The notes beneath the pieces were generated by a model. That model was not told where the DNA came from and did not search any database. It saw only the letters and a program-made list of their open reading frames with translations. DNA of 64,000 nt. Origin: Pelagibacteraceae bacterium AG-325-J13. Its GTDB lineage: Bacteria > Pseudomonadota > Alphaproteobacteria > Pelagibacterales > Pelagibacteraceae. The DNA lies in the NCBI GenBank assembly GCA_003282835.1, contig QBYL01000004.1, positions 1 through 64,000 on the forward strand. The letters are read 5' to 3'. A program made the position numbers and the translations under genes. Shown here one piece after another: positions 1-8,534 of the stretch (position 1 is its first letter; each line of letters begins with the position of its first letter).

Positions 1-403
1 TATTATCTAATTTAATATTTTCCAGATTTGGTATTTCATCTAGGTCACTAATCAAAATTAAGTCGTTTTCGTCTATATCATCAAATCCCTTAGTTAAATT
101 TTCTCTTTGGAAATAGTCACGGGACATACCATTCAAAATTAATCTATCAGCTTTCTCTTTTTCTGTTTCATTATTTTTTACTTTTATTAAGTTTGAAGGT
201 TTTTTATCAGTTACTACATAATTAATTTTATCTTTAAATTTTTTGAAATTATTAATATCGAATTTTAATTTTTTTGGAGTTCCATTATGGGTATATGTAG
301 CTTCACTGATTACAAACTTTTTCACATATTTACTTAAAACATGAAGTCTAACGTCTAATAAAAGATCTTCATCAAAATACTGGAAGCAATCATAGATATT
401 CAT
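1..403 (-). CDS. Glycosyltransferase family 17-like protein (partial, 3' end outside window)
   Basis: Reading the minus strand from an ATG at 403 gives an open frame that runs off the left edge (134 codons visible). It begins MNIYDCFQYFDEDLLLDVRL and later has SEATYTHNGTPK and ISDLDEIPN. That start (YDCF, then an acidic leucine-rich helix), the E-A-T-x-T-H-x-G segment and the D-L-D-E-I-P motif match the GT17 family, related to beta-1,4-mannosyl-glycoprotein N-acetylglucosaminyltransferase. In bacteria such genes usually sit in surface-polysaccharide clusters, which fits the sugar-modifying gene divergently transcribed next to it. The acceptor sugar cannot be told from sequence. The C-terminal half is not in the window. 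Confidence 0.75.
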   Translation of the reverse strand, partial: MNIYDCFQYFDEDLLLDVRLHVLSKYVKKFVISEATYTHNGTPKKLKFDINNFKKFKDKINYVVTDKKPSNLIKVKNNETEKEKADRLILNGMSRDYFQRENLTKGFDDIDENDLILISDLDEIPNLENIKLDN

Positions 404-408
404 CTTAT

Positions 409-435
409 TTGAGTTATAATAAAATTTGTTATAAG
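409..435 (+). promoter_or_regulatory. Possible promoter for the three-domain sugar enzyme
   Basis: In the 53-base divergent gap, an extended -10 (TG-T-TATAAG, 427-435) follows TTGAGT (409-414) with a short 15-base spacer. A second perfect TATAAT lies at 415-420 but has no good -35. This is pattern matching in very AT-rich DNA, so support is weak. Confidence 0.22.
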
Positions 436-456
436 TAAATGTAAATAGATAATGAA

Positions 457-3000
457 ATGGTAAAAAAAATCATCATAACTGGCGGCCTAGGATATATTGG
501 AACAGAACTTTGTAAAATTTATTCTGGTGTAAGCTGGCATCATAAAATAATTGTTATAGACAATAGATTTATCTCAGAACGGGTAAATCAAATTCGAAAT
601 TGGAACATGAATTTTCTTCACGGAGATATTTTAGACAAAGAGTTTGTAAAAAAAAATTTTCAGGACTGTGATATAGTTCATCATCTAGCAGGAATTACGG
701 ATGTACCAAGGACTAAAAGTGACACAACAAAAGAAAAAGATGAAAAAATCGAGCTAGTGGGTGTTCAAGGTACCCAAAATATATTGGATACAATTAGCGA
801 CGAATGTAAAATAATTTTTCCGTCAACCCATGTAATTTATGAGGGTATAGAAAATGTTAGAGAGGATATTAAAGAAGAAGAAAAATCAAAACCTGTTTTA
901 TCTTATTCTTCATCAAAAGCTATAAATGAGGAACAGCTTAAAAAATCAGGAAAAAATTATGTAATATTACGTCTAGGATCAGTTTATGGCTATTCAACAG
1001 ACTCAACTCGTATAGACATAATGCCAAATCTTTTTTCAAAAATATCTTCTCAAAATGGAACGTTGAAATTATTTTCAGGAGGGAGACAATTAAAAAGTCT
1101 TGTTCCTTTAATAGATGTCGCTAGATGCTTTAAATTTATGGAAGAAAGAAACGATCTTTCCAAAGAAACATTTAATTTAACGAAAGATACACTAACAGTT
1201 AAAAAAGTTGCAGAAATTTGCAAAAAATATAGTCCTAACATCATCTTAAGAGAAACTAATGATGAGATACCTAATTTAGGATTTTCTTTATCCAATAAAA
1301 AGATTTTAAAAACAGGATTTAGCTTTTTATATAATTTAGATGAAAGTATTAAAGAGATGATAACGAAATGGTCTAAACAAAATTTTGTTAAAGATCTTGA
1401 ATATGTAAAAAATGGTGAAAATATTTTTGAGGATAAAAGAGGTAAAATTAGTAACCATGAACTTACCGAGCCAATTAATTTAATTGGTTTAATAGATTCA
1501 AAAAAAGGTACTATAAGAGCTAACCATTATCATCCTCAACAAGAACAGAAATGTCTATTTACAAAAGGACAAATCATTGAAGTTTTTCAAGATTTAATAA
1601 ATCATAATTCACCAAAAATAACTCAAGTTGTCAATGAAGGACAACTTTCAATAATCAAACCCAATGTTGCACATACTATGGTGTTCACAAAAGACACAAC
1701 TTTTTTAAATTTAGTAAGAGGTGAAAGGGATCATGAAAATTATGGAATTACCCACACAATAAAACATGTTTTTGTAGATGAGGATGAAAAAAAATTACTT
1801 ATGCAATGTTATAAGTTTGATTGTAGATCATGTGGTAATGTAAATCTTAAGAGAGTAGTTTCATTAGGATATCAACCATTAGCTAATAATTTATTAAAAA
1901 AGAAAGGTGAAAAACATGAGCTGTATCCTCTAGAAGTTAATTATTGTGACAAATGCCACAACTGTCAACTTTCTGTAGCAGTTGACCCAAAAAAAATGTT
2001 TTCGAATTACCTTTATACATCTTCAACATCTAAATCTTTTAGAAATCATTTTATTCTCGCTGCTAAAAAATATTCAAAAGAATTTAAACTTAATAAAAAA
2101 AAAGCTTTCATAATTGATATCGGAAGCAATGATGGAATTGCACTTAAGGCATTTTTGGATATGGGTTATAAAAATGTATTGGGAGTAGAACCTGCGAAGA
2201 ATTTAGCAAAATTAGCAAATAAAAATAAAATCAAAACTTTTAATGGTTTCCTTGAGAAAAAAAATCTTAAAAAGATCAAAAAGAATGCAGATTTAATTTT
2301 AGCATCAAACGTTTTTGCGCATTCAGATAAATTAAAAGAAATGGCAGAGTGCATGTTCTCCTTACTAAAAAAAGATGGAACTATTGTAATAGAAGTTCAG
2401 TATTTATTGAACACTTTGAAAGACATGACTTTTGATAATATCTATCATGAGCATTATAATTACTGGTCTTTAACTTCTTTAATAAATTTCTTTAACCAGT
2501 TTGATGCTAAAATTTTTAAAGCTGAGACAATTGAAACACATGGTGGTTCTCTTCGAGTTTATATCAAAAAAAGTAAAAAGGTAAAGATAGATAAAAGCGT
2601 TAATAAAATTATAAAAAAAGAAAATGATTTTGGAATAAGAAGCTACAAAACCTATCAAAATTTCGGTGAAAAAATTTATAAAATAAGAGAAAATGTAATA
2701 AAAAATTTAAAAAAAATTAAAAACCAAAATAAAATCGTAATTGGATATGGTGCTCCAGCTAAAGCTACAACAGCTTTAAATTTTTTTGGGGTAACAAAAG
2801 AAATAGACTTTATTGTTGAAGACAATAAACTAAAACATGATAAATTTGTTCCAGGGGTTAATATTCAAATTAAAGATAAGTCTAAGATTAAAGATAAAAA
2901 TAACACTATAGTTGTACTAGCTTGGAATTTTTTTAATGATATAAAAAAAAATAATTCTGATCTTTCTAAAAAATTTATTAATATAAAAGATTTAGAATAA
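457..3000 (+). CDS. Three-domain fusion: NAD-dependent epimerase/dehydratase + cupin + zinc-binding sugar C-methyltransferase
   Basis: This 847-residue protein appears to combine three sugar-nucleotide enzymes. Residues 1 to about 305 are an extended short-chain dehydrogenase with GGLGYIG at 9-15, HHLAG at 75-79 and the Y150-x3-K154 catalytic pair. About 320-445 is a cupin (NHYHPQQEQ) like dTDP-sugar 3,5-epimerase or WxcM/CapF-type domains. From about 450 comes a methyltransferase of the TcaB9/TylM type: a cysteine cluster (CRSC, then CDKCHNC), a SAM-binding DIGSNDG near 556, and a C-terminal GYGAPAKATTALNF segment near 762. The family acts on keto-deoxysugars, so a role in a branched surface sugar is inferred. 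An in-frame Met at 449 marks the methyltransferase boundary. The stop lies 1 base from the end of the convergent next gene. Confidence 0.8.
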   Translation: MVKKIIITGGLGYIGTELCKIYSGVSWHHKIIVIDNRFISERVNQIRNWNMNFLHGDILDKEFVKKNFQDCDIVHHLAGITDVPRTKSDTTKEKDEKIELVGVQGTQNILDTISDECKIIFPSTHVIYEGIENVREDIKEEEKSKPVLSYSSSKAINEEQLKKSGKNYVILRLGSVYGYSTDSTRIDIMPNLFSKISSQNGTLKLFSGGRQLKSLVPLIDVARCFKFMEERNDLSKETFNLTKDTLTVKKVAEICKKYSPNIILRETNDEIPNLGFSLSNKKILKTGFSFLYNLDESIKEMITKWSKQNFVKDLEYVKNGENIFEDKRGKISNHELTEPINLIGLIDSKKGTIRANHYHPQQEQKCLFTKGQIIEVFQDLINHNSPKITQVVNEGQLSIIKPNVAHTMVFTKDTTFLNLVRGERDHENYGITHTIKHVFVDEDEKKLLMQCYKFDCRSCGNVNLKRVVSLGYQPLANNLLKKKGEKHELYPLEVNYCDKCHNCQLSVAVDPKKMFSNYLYTSSTSKSFRNHFILAAKKYSKEFKLNKKKAFIIDIGSNDGIALKAFLDMGYKNVLGVEPAKNLAKLANKNKIKTFNGFLEKKNLKKIKKNADLILASNVFAHSDKLKEMAECMFSLLKKDGTIVIEVQYLLNTLKDMTFDNIYHEHYNYWSLTSLINFFNQFDAKIFKAETIETHGGSLRVYIKKSKKVKIDKSVNKIIKKENDFGIRSYKTYQNFGEKIYKIRENVIKNLKKIKNQNKIVIGYGAPAKATTALNFFGVTKEIDFIVEDNKLKHDKFVPGVNIQIKDKSKIKDKNNTIVVLAWNFFNDIKKNNSDLSKKFINIKDLE

Positions 3001-3001
3001 A

Positions 3002-3514
3002 TTAATAGAGATTATAAAAGAAATCTTGAATAATAACTATAATATTATTTATAGTCTCAAACAAATAATTAAAATATATTTCAAAATTTGGATATCTTGA
3101 TATTATTTGATCCTCTATATTTATTAGTATTCCAAAAACTAATAAAATAAACGCAGAAAATACTATTAAATAATTGTAAAAACCAAAACTAACGGATGCA
3201 ATTTTAGTAGGTTTTTTTTGAATTTTCTCTTCACCTAAATGTATGCCATGCTTCTTAGCTAAATACTCAGGTGAGTAAAGATCTGGTCCAGTTTTCTTTT
3301 TTGGTTTTTTTCTTTTAACGGCAACTATTTTATTAATTTTTTTTACGCTCGGTATTGATTTTTTTTTAACTTCATTACTTTTAATTTGGTTGTTTATTGG
3401 AAATTGCTTCCATTTATTTCCACATGAGCTACATTGAACTAACCTTCCTGAAGCACTTATAGCGTTATCAGGGACTACAAATTTTTTTTCACATGAATTA
3501 CAGCTTAAAATCAT
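3002..3514 (-). CDS. MJ0042-type zinc-ribbon membrane protein
   Basis: The 170-residue protein opens with a zinc ribbon, C5-x2-C8 and C28-x2-C31, of the MJ0042 type. A Lys-rich linker (about 45-75) follows, then one membrane helix at about 113-132 and a short Ile/Phe-rich tail. Alphaproteobacteria commonly carry such proteins (often near ftsE/ftsX or as DUF3426 proteins), and their function is not settled. It is transcribed towards the sugar enzyme, with only 1 base between the two stops and no obvious terminator. Domain assignment is good; no biochemical role can be given. Confidence 0.8.
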   Translation of the reverse strand: MILSCNSCEKKFVVPDNAISASGRLVQCSSCGNKWKQFPINNQIKSNEVKKKSIPSVKKINKIVAVKRKKPKKKTGPDLYSPEYLAKKHGIHLGEEKIQKKPTKIASVSFGFYNYLIVFSAFILLVFGILINIEDQIISRYPNFEIYFNYLFETINNIIVIIQDFFYNLY

Positions 3515-3600
3515 ATTTTATCAATATTACCGCTATTTATTAAAACTTAAATACTTTTCTTTATAAATTATTTATTGTATATGTCGATTTTATTTAATAG

Positions 3601-3676
3601 GGGCGGTTAGCTCAGTTGGTAGAGCATCTCGTTTACACCGAGAGGGTCATAGGTTCGAGTCCTTTACCGCCCACCA
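3601..3676 (+). tRNA. tRNA-Val (anticodon TAC)
   Basis: A full cloverleaf can be drawn. Acceptor GGGCGGT (3601-3607) pairs with ACCGCCC (3666-3672); the D stem is GCTC/GAGC; the anticodon stem TCTCG/CGAGA encloses TTTACAC with anticodon TAC; the T loop is TTCGAGT. The CCA end is encoded (3674-3676). The T stem ATAGG/CCTTT contains one T-T mismatch. Confidence 0.95.
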
Positions 3677-3686
3677 TTAAATATCT

Positions 3687-3764
3687 GGGGGTGTAGCTCA
3701 GCTTGGTTAGAGCGCCTGCCTGTCACGCAGGAGGTCGCGGGTTCGAGTCCCGTCACTCCCGCCA
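3687..3764 (+). tRNA. tRNA-Asp (anticodon GTC)
   Basis: Acceptor GGGGGTG (3687-3693) pairs with CACTCCC with one G-T pair. The D stem is GCTC/GAGC, the anticodon stem CCTGC/GCAGG encloses CTGTCAC (anticodon GTC), and the T stem GCGGG/CCCGT has loop TTCGAGT. CCA is encoded (3762-3764). It lies 10 bases after tRNA-Val and is probably cotranscribed with it. Confidence 0.96.
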
Positions 3765-3935
3765 CTAGTTGATAATGATTTTCATCTAGCAATAAAAAAC
3801 TATTAAATCGTTTATAAAGATTTAAAAAATGCTTCCTTCTGTCCTGTACACTTTGATGATAAATGCTATAAATATGAATCGTTAATATAAGAATCCTTAA
3901 ACATTAAAGTATTAAGGTAGATATTAATTAAAAAA
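3765..3935 (+). other. Intergenic leader before the complex I operon
   Basis: This 171-base gap between tRNA-Asp and nuoA must hold either the nuo promoter or read-through sequence. TATAAA at 3867-3872 is a -10 candidate, but the -35 position (CTGTAC, 3844-3849) matches poorly. AAGG at about 3913 is far from the nuoA ATG. No clear terminator hairpin with a T tract follows the tRNA. Confidence 0.3.
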
Positions 3936-4304
3936 ATGATTTATAACTTTTTAACCGAATACTTATCCATAATAATATTTTTATTTATTGCTTTATTTTT
4001 AAGCATGGGTTTTATATTAGCTAACTTCTTAGCTTCACCTTCTAATCCAGATCCAGAAAAACTATCTGCATACGAATGTGGGTTTGAAGCTTTTGACGAC
4101 TCCAGAATGGAATTTGACGTAAGATTTTATCTAGTAGCAATACTTTTTATTATATTTGACTTAGAGATAGCTTTTCTGTTTCCTTGGGCAATTTCACTAG
4201 GTCATATCGGTGCTTTAGGTTTCTGGTCTATGATGCTTTTTCTGGCGATATTAACAATAGGCTTTATTTATGAATGGAAAAAAGGAGCATTGGAATGGGA
4301 ATAA
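3936..4304 (+). CDS. nuoA: NADH-quinone oxidoreductase subunit A
   Basis: The 122-residue membrane protein has three hydrophobic helices and the family segment [12 protein letters not shown], followed by [20 protein letters not shown] with the conserved acidic residues of the second helix. NuoA is part of the membrane arm of proton-pumping complex I, near the quinone site. It is the first of fourteen nuo genes in the standard alphaproteobacterial order. Its end overlaps nuoB, so translation is probably coupled. Confidence 0.97.
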   Translation: MIYNFLTEYLSIIIFLFIALFLSMGFILANFLASPSNPDPEKLSAYECGFEAFDDSRMEFDVRFYLVAILFIIFDLEIAFLFPWAISLGHIGALGFWSMMLFLAILTIGFIYEWKKGALEWE

Positions 4305-4831
4305 AAATAGGTTTTAATTCTGACAAACAGAAAAAAATACCAGATGAATTCAAAGACTTAGCTAAAGACTTTGCTGAAAAAGGATTTATTACCACATCTT
4401 CTGAAAATTTAATTAATTGGGCGCGTACAGGATCTTTGCATTGGATGACTTTTGGATTGGCTTGTTGTGCTGTAGAGATGATGCAAACTTCAATGCCAAG
4501 ATATGACCTTGAAAGATTTGGAGCAGCTCCAAGAGCTTCACCTAGACAGTCAGATGTAATGATTGTTGCTGGAACATTGACAAATAAAATGGCACCAGCT
4601 TTAAGGAAAGTTTACGATCAAATGCCAGAACCTAGATATGTTGTTTCCATGGGAAGTTGCGCCAATGGAGGCGGTTATTATCATTATTCTTATTCTGTAG
4701 TAAGAGGGTGTGATAAAATTGTTCCAGTCGATATTTATGTTCCAGGATGTCCACCTTCAGCCGAAGCTTTATTATATGGAATTCTTCAGCTTCAAAAAAA
4801 AATTAGAAGAGAAGGGACTTTAAACAGATAA
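4295..4831 (+). CDS. nuoB: NADH-quinone oxidoreductase subunit B
   Basis: NuoB holds 4Fe-4S cluster N2, which passes electrons to quinone. The four ligands are visible as C57-C58 (LACCAVEMM), C122 (GSCANGGG) and C152 (PGCPPS). I chose the ATG at 4295 (178 residues) because GGAG at 4284-4287 sits 7 bases before it. An earlier in-frame ATG at 4274 would add seven residues but has no such site. The start lies inside the end of nuoA (10-base overlap). Confidence 0.96.
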   Translation: MGIKIGFNSDKQKKIPDEFKDLAKDFAEKGFITTSSENLINWARTGSLHWMTFGLACCAVEMMQTSMPRYDLERFGAAPRASPRQSDVMIVAGTLTNKMAPALRKVYDQMPEPRYVVSMGSCANGGGYYHYSYSVVRGCDKIVPVDIYVPGCPPSAEALLYGILQLQKKIRREGTLNR

Positions 4832-4834
4832 TCT

Positions 4835-5449
4835 ATGTTGGAAAATTTAAAAAAACTCGAAAAAAAAATTAATGGTGAGTTGGCTAGTAAAATTTCAAAT
4901 TCACTTATTCAGTATGATGAATTAATTATTGAAGTTCAATGTGAAGATTTAATTCATGTGGTGCAATTTTTAAGATCAAATGAAAATTGTAAATTTAGAC
5001 AATTAATAGATATTGCAGGTGTAGATTATCCTGAAGATGAAAAACGTTTTCATCTCATTTATCTGTTTTTATCTCACGAAAAAAATACTAGAATAAAATT
5101 AATTACAAAATTTAACATAGATCAAACAGTACAATCTTTAACTAAAATTTTTCCATCAGCAAATTGGATGGAGAGAGAAGTATTTGATATGTATGGTATT
5201 AAGTTTAAAAATCATCCAGATTTAAGAAGAATCCTTACCGATTATGGTTTTAAAGGCCATCCATTAAGAAAAGATTTTCCGATGACGGGATTTAATGAAG
5301 TTAGATATAGTGAAAAAGAAAAAAAGGTTATTTACGAGCCAGTAAAACTTGAACAAAATTATAGAAATTTTGATTTTGAAAGTCCATGGGAAGGAACAAA
5401 TTATATTAAAGAAATAAAAAATTTAGAAAAAGATGACAAAAAAAACTAA
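4835..5449 (+). CDS. nuoC: NADH-quinone oxidoreductase subunit C
   Basis: This 204-residue homologue of the 30-kDa complex I subunit has the family signature [20 protein letters not shown] followed by [19 protein letters not shown]. NuoC is a peripheral-arm subunit without cofactors that supports NuoD at the quinone site. C and D are separate genes here, unlike the fused nuoCD of enterobacteria. It starts 3 bases after nuoB and its end overlaps nuoD by 17 bases. Confidence 0.97.
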   Translation: MLENLKKLEKKINGELASKISNSLIQYDELIIEVQCEDLIHVVQFLRSNENCKFRQLIDIAGVDYPEDEKRFHLIYLFLSHEKNTRIKLITKFNIDQTVQSLTKIFPSANWMEREVFDMYGIKFKNHPDLRRILTDYGFKGHPLRKDFPMTGFNEVRYSEKEKKVIYEPVKLEQNYRNFDFESPWEGTNYIKEIKNLEKDDKKN

Positions 5450-6608
5450 AACGATGAGCTTAAATTTTGGACCGCAGCACCCTGCGGCCCATGGTGTTTT
5501 AAGATTAATACTAGAGCTAGATGGAGAAGTTGTTGAAAAAGCTGATCCGCATATAGGATTGCTTCATAGAGGCACAGAAAAGCTAATTGAGCAAAAAACT
5601 TACACTCAAGCTTTGCCTTATTTTGATAGATTGGACTATGTAGCTCCAATGAATCAAGAACATGCTTTTGCTTTAGCTGCTGAAAAATTATTAGAAGTCG
5701 AAGTGCCTATCAGAGCTAAGTATATTCGAGTGATATTCTGCGAAATAGGAAGAATTTTAAGTCATATACTAAATGTTACTACGCAAGCATTAGACGTTGG
5801 GGCATTAACACCGTCACTATGGGGTTTTGAGGAAAGAGAAACATTAATGACTTTTTATGAGAGAGCTTCAGGATCTAGACTTCATGCAAATTATTTTAGA
5901 ACTGGAGGAGTTCACCAAGATATACCTTTAAAACTAGTAGAGGATATTGAAAAATTCTGCAGATCATTTCCAAAAATTATAGATGACCTAGAAGGATTAT
6001 TAACAGAAAATAGAATTTTTAAACAGCGTAATGTAGACATCGGATTAGTTACAAAACAAGAAGCTTTAGATCATAGTTTCTCTGGTGTTATGTTAAGGGG
6101 ATCAGGCGTACCATGGGATCTTAGAAGATCTCAACCATACGAAGTATATAAAGACTTAGATTTTAAAATTCCAATTGGAAAAAACGGAGACTGTTATGAC
6201 CGATATCTTTGTAGAATAGAGGAAATGAGAGAAAGCGTTAAAATTATATTGCAATGTATTGAAAAATTACCCAAAGGACCTGTCAAGTCTATTGATGGAA
6301 AAATAACTCCTCCAAAAAGAGATGATCTTAAACAATCGATGGAAGCGTTAATTCATCACTTCAAACTTTTCACAGAAGGGTACAGGGTACCAGAAGGTAA
6401 TGTTTATACTGCAGTCGAAGCACCTAAAGGAGAATTTGGTGTTTATTTAATATCAGATGGAAGCAATAAACCTTATAGATGTAAAATTAGAGCACCTGGT
6501 TTTTCTCATTTACAAGCAATGGATTATTTAATTCGTGGTCACATGTTAGCAGATGTACCAGCAGTACTAGGATCTCTAGACATAGTATTTGGTGAGGTAG
6601 ATAGATGA
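5433..6608 (+). CDS. nuoD: NADH-quinone oxidoreductase subunit D
   Basis: This 391-residue 49-kDa-type subunit carries the near-invariant [14 protein letters not shown] at its start and ends in [12 protein letters not shown], as is usual. It forms the quinone-binding cavity together with NuoB. Translation could begin at the ATG at 5433, inside nuoC, or at a second ATG eight codons in (5454). The extra residues are Lys-rich and may be non-essential. The stop shares ATGA with nuoE. Confidence 0.97.
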   Translation: MTKKTKTMSLNFGPQHPAAHGVLRLILELDGEVVEKADPHIGLLHRGTEKLIEQKTYTQALPYFDRLDYVAPMNQEHAFALAAEKLLEVEVPIRAKYIRVIFCEIGRILSHILNVTTQALDVGALTPSLWGFEERETLMTFYERASGSRLHANYFRTGGVHQDIPLKLVEDIEKFCRSFPKIIDDLEGLLTENRIFKQRNVDIGLVTKQEALDHSFSGVMLRGSGVPWDLRRSQPYEVYKDLDFKIPIGKNGDCYDRYLCRIEEMRESVKIILQCIEKLPKGPVKSIDGKITPPKRDDLKQSMEALIHHFKLFTEGYRVPEGNVYTAVEAPKGEFGVYLISDGSNKPYRCKIRAPGFSHLQAMDYLIRGHMLADVPAVLGSLDIVFGEVDR

Positions 6609-7210
6609 GTTTAAAAAAAATTCATTCTGAGCAACCAAATGCATTTAAGTTTAATGATAAAAATTTAAAAATGGTTGAAGATATTCTTAGCAGGTATCCT
6701 GCCCAAAATAAAAAAAGTGCTGTGATGCCATTGCTTTATTTAGCACAAAAGCAAAATAAAAACTGGATCCCGTTAGCAGCGATGAAGTATATAGCAAAAA
6801 TTTTAGCTATGCCTTATATCTCAGTTTATGAAATAGCGACTTTTTATACTATGTATAATTTAGCGCCTGTAGGAAAACATTTTATACAAGTTTGTACAAC
6901 TACTCCATGTTTAATCCGAGGTGCGGATAAAATTGTAGATCTATGTAAAAAAAAAATCTCTTCTAAAGAAAATCAAATTTCATCTAATGGAAAATGTTCT
7001 TGGATGGAGGTAGAATGCTTAGGTGCTTGTGTAAGCGCTCCTATGATACAAGTTAACGATAATTATTATGAAGACTTAGATGAAAAAAATACTGTAGAAA
7101 TATTAGACTCCTTATTAAATGATAATCCTTTAAAACCGGGTTCATATAGAGGCCGTAAAAATACATCACCTGAAAAAAAACAAGTTTTCAACGGAGAAAA
7201 ACATGCTTAA
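6605..7210 (+). CDS. nuoE: NADH-quinone oxidoreductase subunit E
   Basis: This 24-kDa-type subunit of 201 residues binds the 2Fe-2S cluster N1a in the NADH-input module. The four ligands are C97, C102, C138 and C142 (VCTTTPC and ECLGAC). The start is coupled to nuoD through ATGA. About 30 Lys/Gly-rich residues trail the conserved domain, a modest extension common in alphaproteobacteria. Confidence 0.97.
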   Translation: MSLKKIHSEQPNAFKFNDKNLKMVEDILSRYPAQNKKSAVMPLLYLAQKQNKNWIPLAAMKYIAKILAMPYISVYEIATFYTMYNLAPVGKHFIQVCTTTPCLIRGADKIVDLCKKKISSKENQISSNGKCSWMEVECLGACVSAPMIQVNDNYYEDLDEKNTVEILDSLLNDNPLKPGSYRGRKNTSPEKKQVFNGEKHA

Positions 7211-8534
7211 AGAAGAAAATAAAATATTTAAAAACTTATATAATAAATTAGGTTGGGATTTAGACAATGCTCTTAAGAGGGATGATTGGAAACAAACTAA
7301 GGATATAATATTTAAGGGAAGAGAATGGATAATAAATGAGGTCAAATCATCTGAATTAAGAGGAAGAGGGGGAGCTGGTTTTTCAACTGGCTTAAAATGG
7401 TCCTTCGCTCCTAAAGAAGTTGGGTCTAGACCACATTATTTAGTTATAAACGCGGACGAGTCTGAACCTGGTACTTGCAAGGACAGGGATATTTTAAGAT
7501 TCGAACCTCAAAAATTAATTGAGGGATGTTTAATAGCTGGTTACACAATTAATGCACATGTTTGCTATATCTATATAAGAGGAGAATATGTGAATGAAGG
7601 TAAGAGATTACAAGAAGCAATAAATCAAGCTTACGAAAAAAAATTTTTAGGCAAAAATGCATGTGGAACGGGATGGGATTTTGATATTCATATTCATTAC
7701 GGTGCAGGAGCATATATCTGTGGTGAAGAAACTGCTCTTTTGGAAAGTATTGAGGGAAATAAAGGCCAACCTAGATTGAAACCTCCTTTTCCAGCATTAG
7801 TTGGTTTATATGGATCCCCAACAATAGTAAATAATGTTGAAACTATTGCAGTTATTCCGACTATACTTCGTAGAGGAGCTAAATGGTTTGCATCACTTGG
7901 TAAACCTAAAAATACTGGAACAAAAATATTTTGTATTTCCGGCAATGTCAATTCTCCGTGTAATGTGGAGGAAGAAATGGGTGTGCCATTAAAAGATTTG
8001 ATAGAAGAACATGCGGGGGGAGTTATAGGTGGTTGGGATAACCTACAAGCAGTAATTCCTGGAGGATCATCGATGCCTTTACTTTCAAAAAAAATTTGCG
8101 ATACAATCACTATGGATTTTGATTCTTTAATTGCAAATAAAAGTGGTTTAGGAACGGCTGGGATTGTAGTTATTAATAAACAGCAAGATATTGTTGCTTG
8201 TATGGCTAGGATAGCCAGATTCTACAAACATGAAAGCTGTGGTCAATGCACGCCTTGTAGAGAAGGTTCAGGGTGGATGTGGAGAATATTAGATAGAGTT
8301 GTTAAAAGAAAAGCAACTTTTAATGATATAGACTTACTTGATGATGTAACCAAACAAATAGAAGGCCATACTATTTGTGCTTTTGGGGAGGGTTCTGCAT
8401 GGCCAGTTCAGGGTTTACTGAGACATTTTAGAAAAGAAATTGAAAGCAGATGTAGAGAAGAACCACTTATAAAGAAAAAAATAGAGAATCCTTATTTAGT
8501 TGACCAACATTTATTAGAGAACAAAAATGCCTAA
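7203..8534 (+). CDS. nuoF: NADH-quinone oxidoreductase subunit F (NADH/FMN-binding)
   Basis: The 443-residue 51-kDa-type subunit oxidises NADH via [16 protein letters not shown] (54-66) and [19 protein letters not shown] are the nucleotide- and flavin-binding segments. The 4Fe-4S cluster N3 is held by C346, C349 and C352 ([12 protein letters not shown]) with C392 (HTICAFGE). It overlaps nuoE and nuoG by 8 bases each. No features depart from the family. Confidence 0.97.
   Translation: MLKEENKIFKNLYNKLGWDLDNALKRDDWKQTKDIIFKGREWIINEVKSSELRGRGGAGFSTGLKWSFAPKEVGSRPHYLVINADESEPGTCKDRDILRFEPQKLIEGCLIAGYTINAHVCYIYIRGEYVNEGKRLQEAINQAYEKKFLGKNACGTGWDFDIHIHYGAGAYICGEETALLESIEGNKGQPRLKPPFPALVGLYGSPTIVNNVETIAVIPTILRRGAKWFASLGKPKNTGTKIFCISGNVNSPCNVEEEMGVPLKDLIEEHAGGVIGGWDNLQAVIPGGSSMPLLSKKICDTITMDFDSLIANKSGLGTAGIVVINKQQDIVACMARIARFYKHESCGQCTPCREGSGWMWRILDRVVKRKATFNDIDLLDDVTKQIEGHTICAFGEGSAWPVQGLLRHFRKEIESRCREEPLIKKKIENPYLVDQHLLENKNA

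Noticed and set aside
1801-3000. Separate methyltransferase gene starting at the Met at 1801
   Set aside because: The frame is open without a stop from 457, and there is no clear ribosome-binding site before 1801. Kept as one fused gene, with the boundary noted.
3765-3800. Terminator hairpin after tRNA-Asp (CTAG...CTAG with inner ATGA-TTT-TCAT)
   Set aside because: Only 4-bp stems and no T tract follow; too weak in AT-rich DNA.
7697-8110. 137-codon minus-strand open frame inside nuoF
   Set aside because: It lies wholly antisense to a well-conserved gene, has no family features, and arises from the codon pattern of nuoF.
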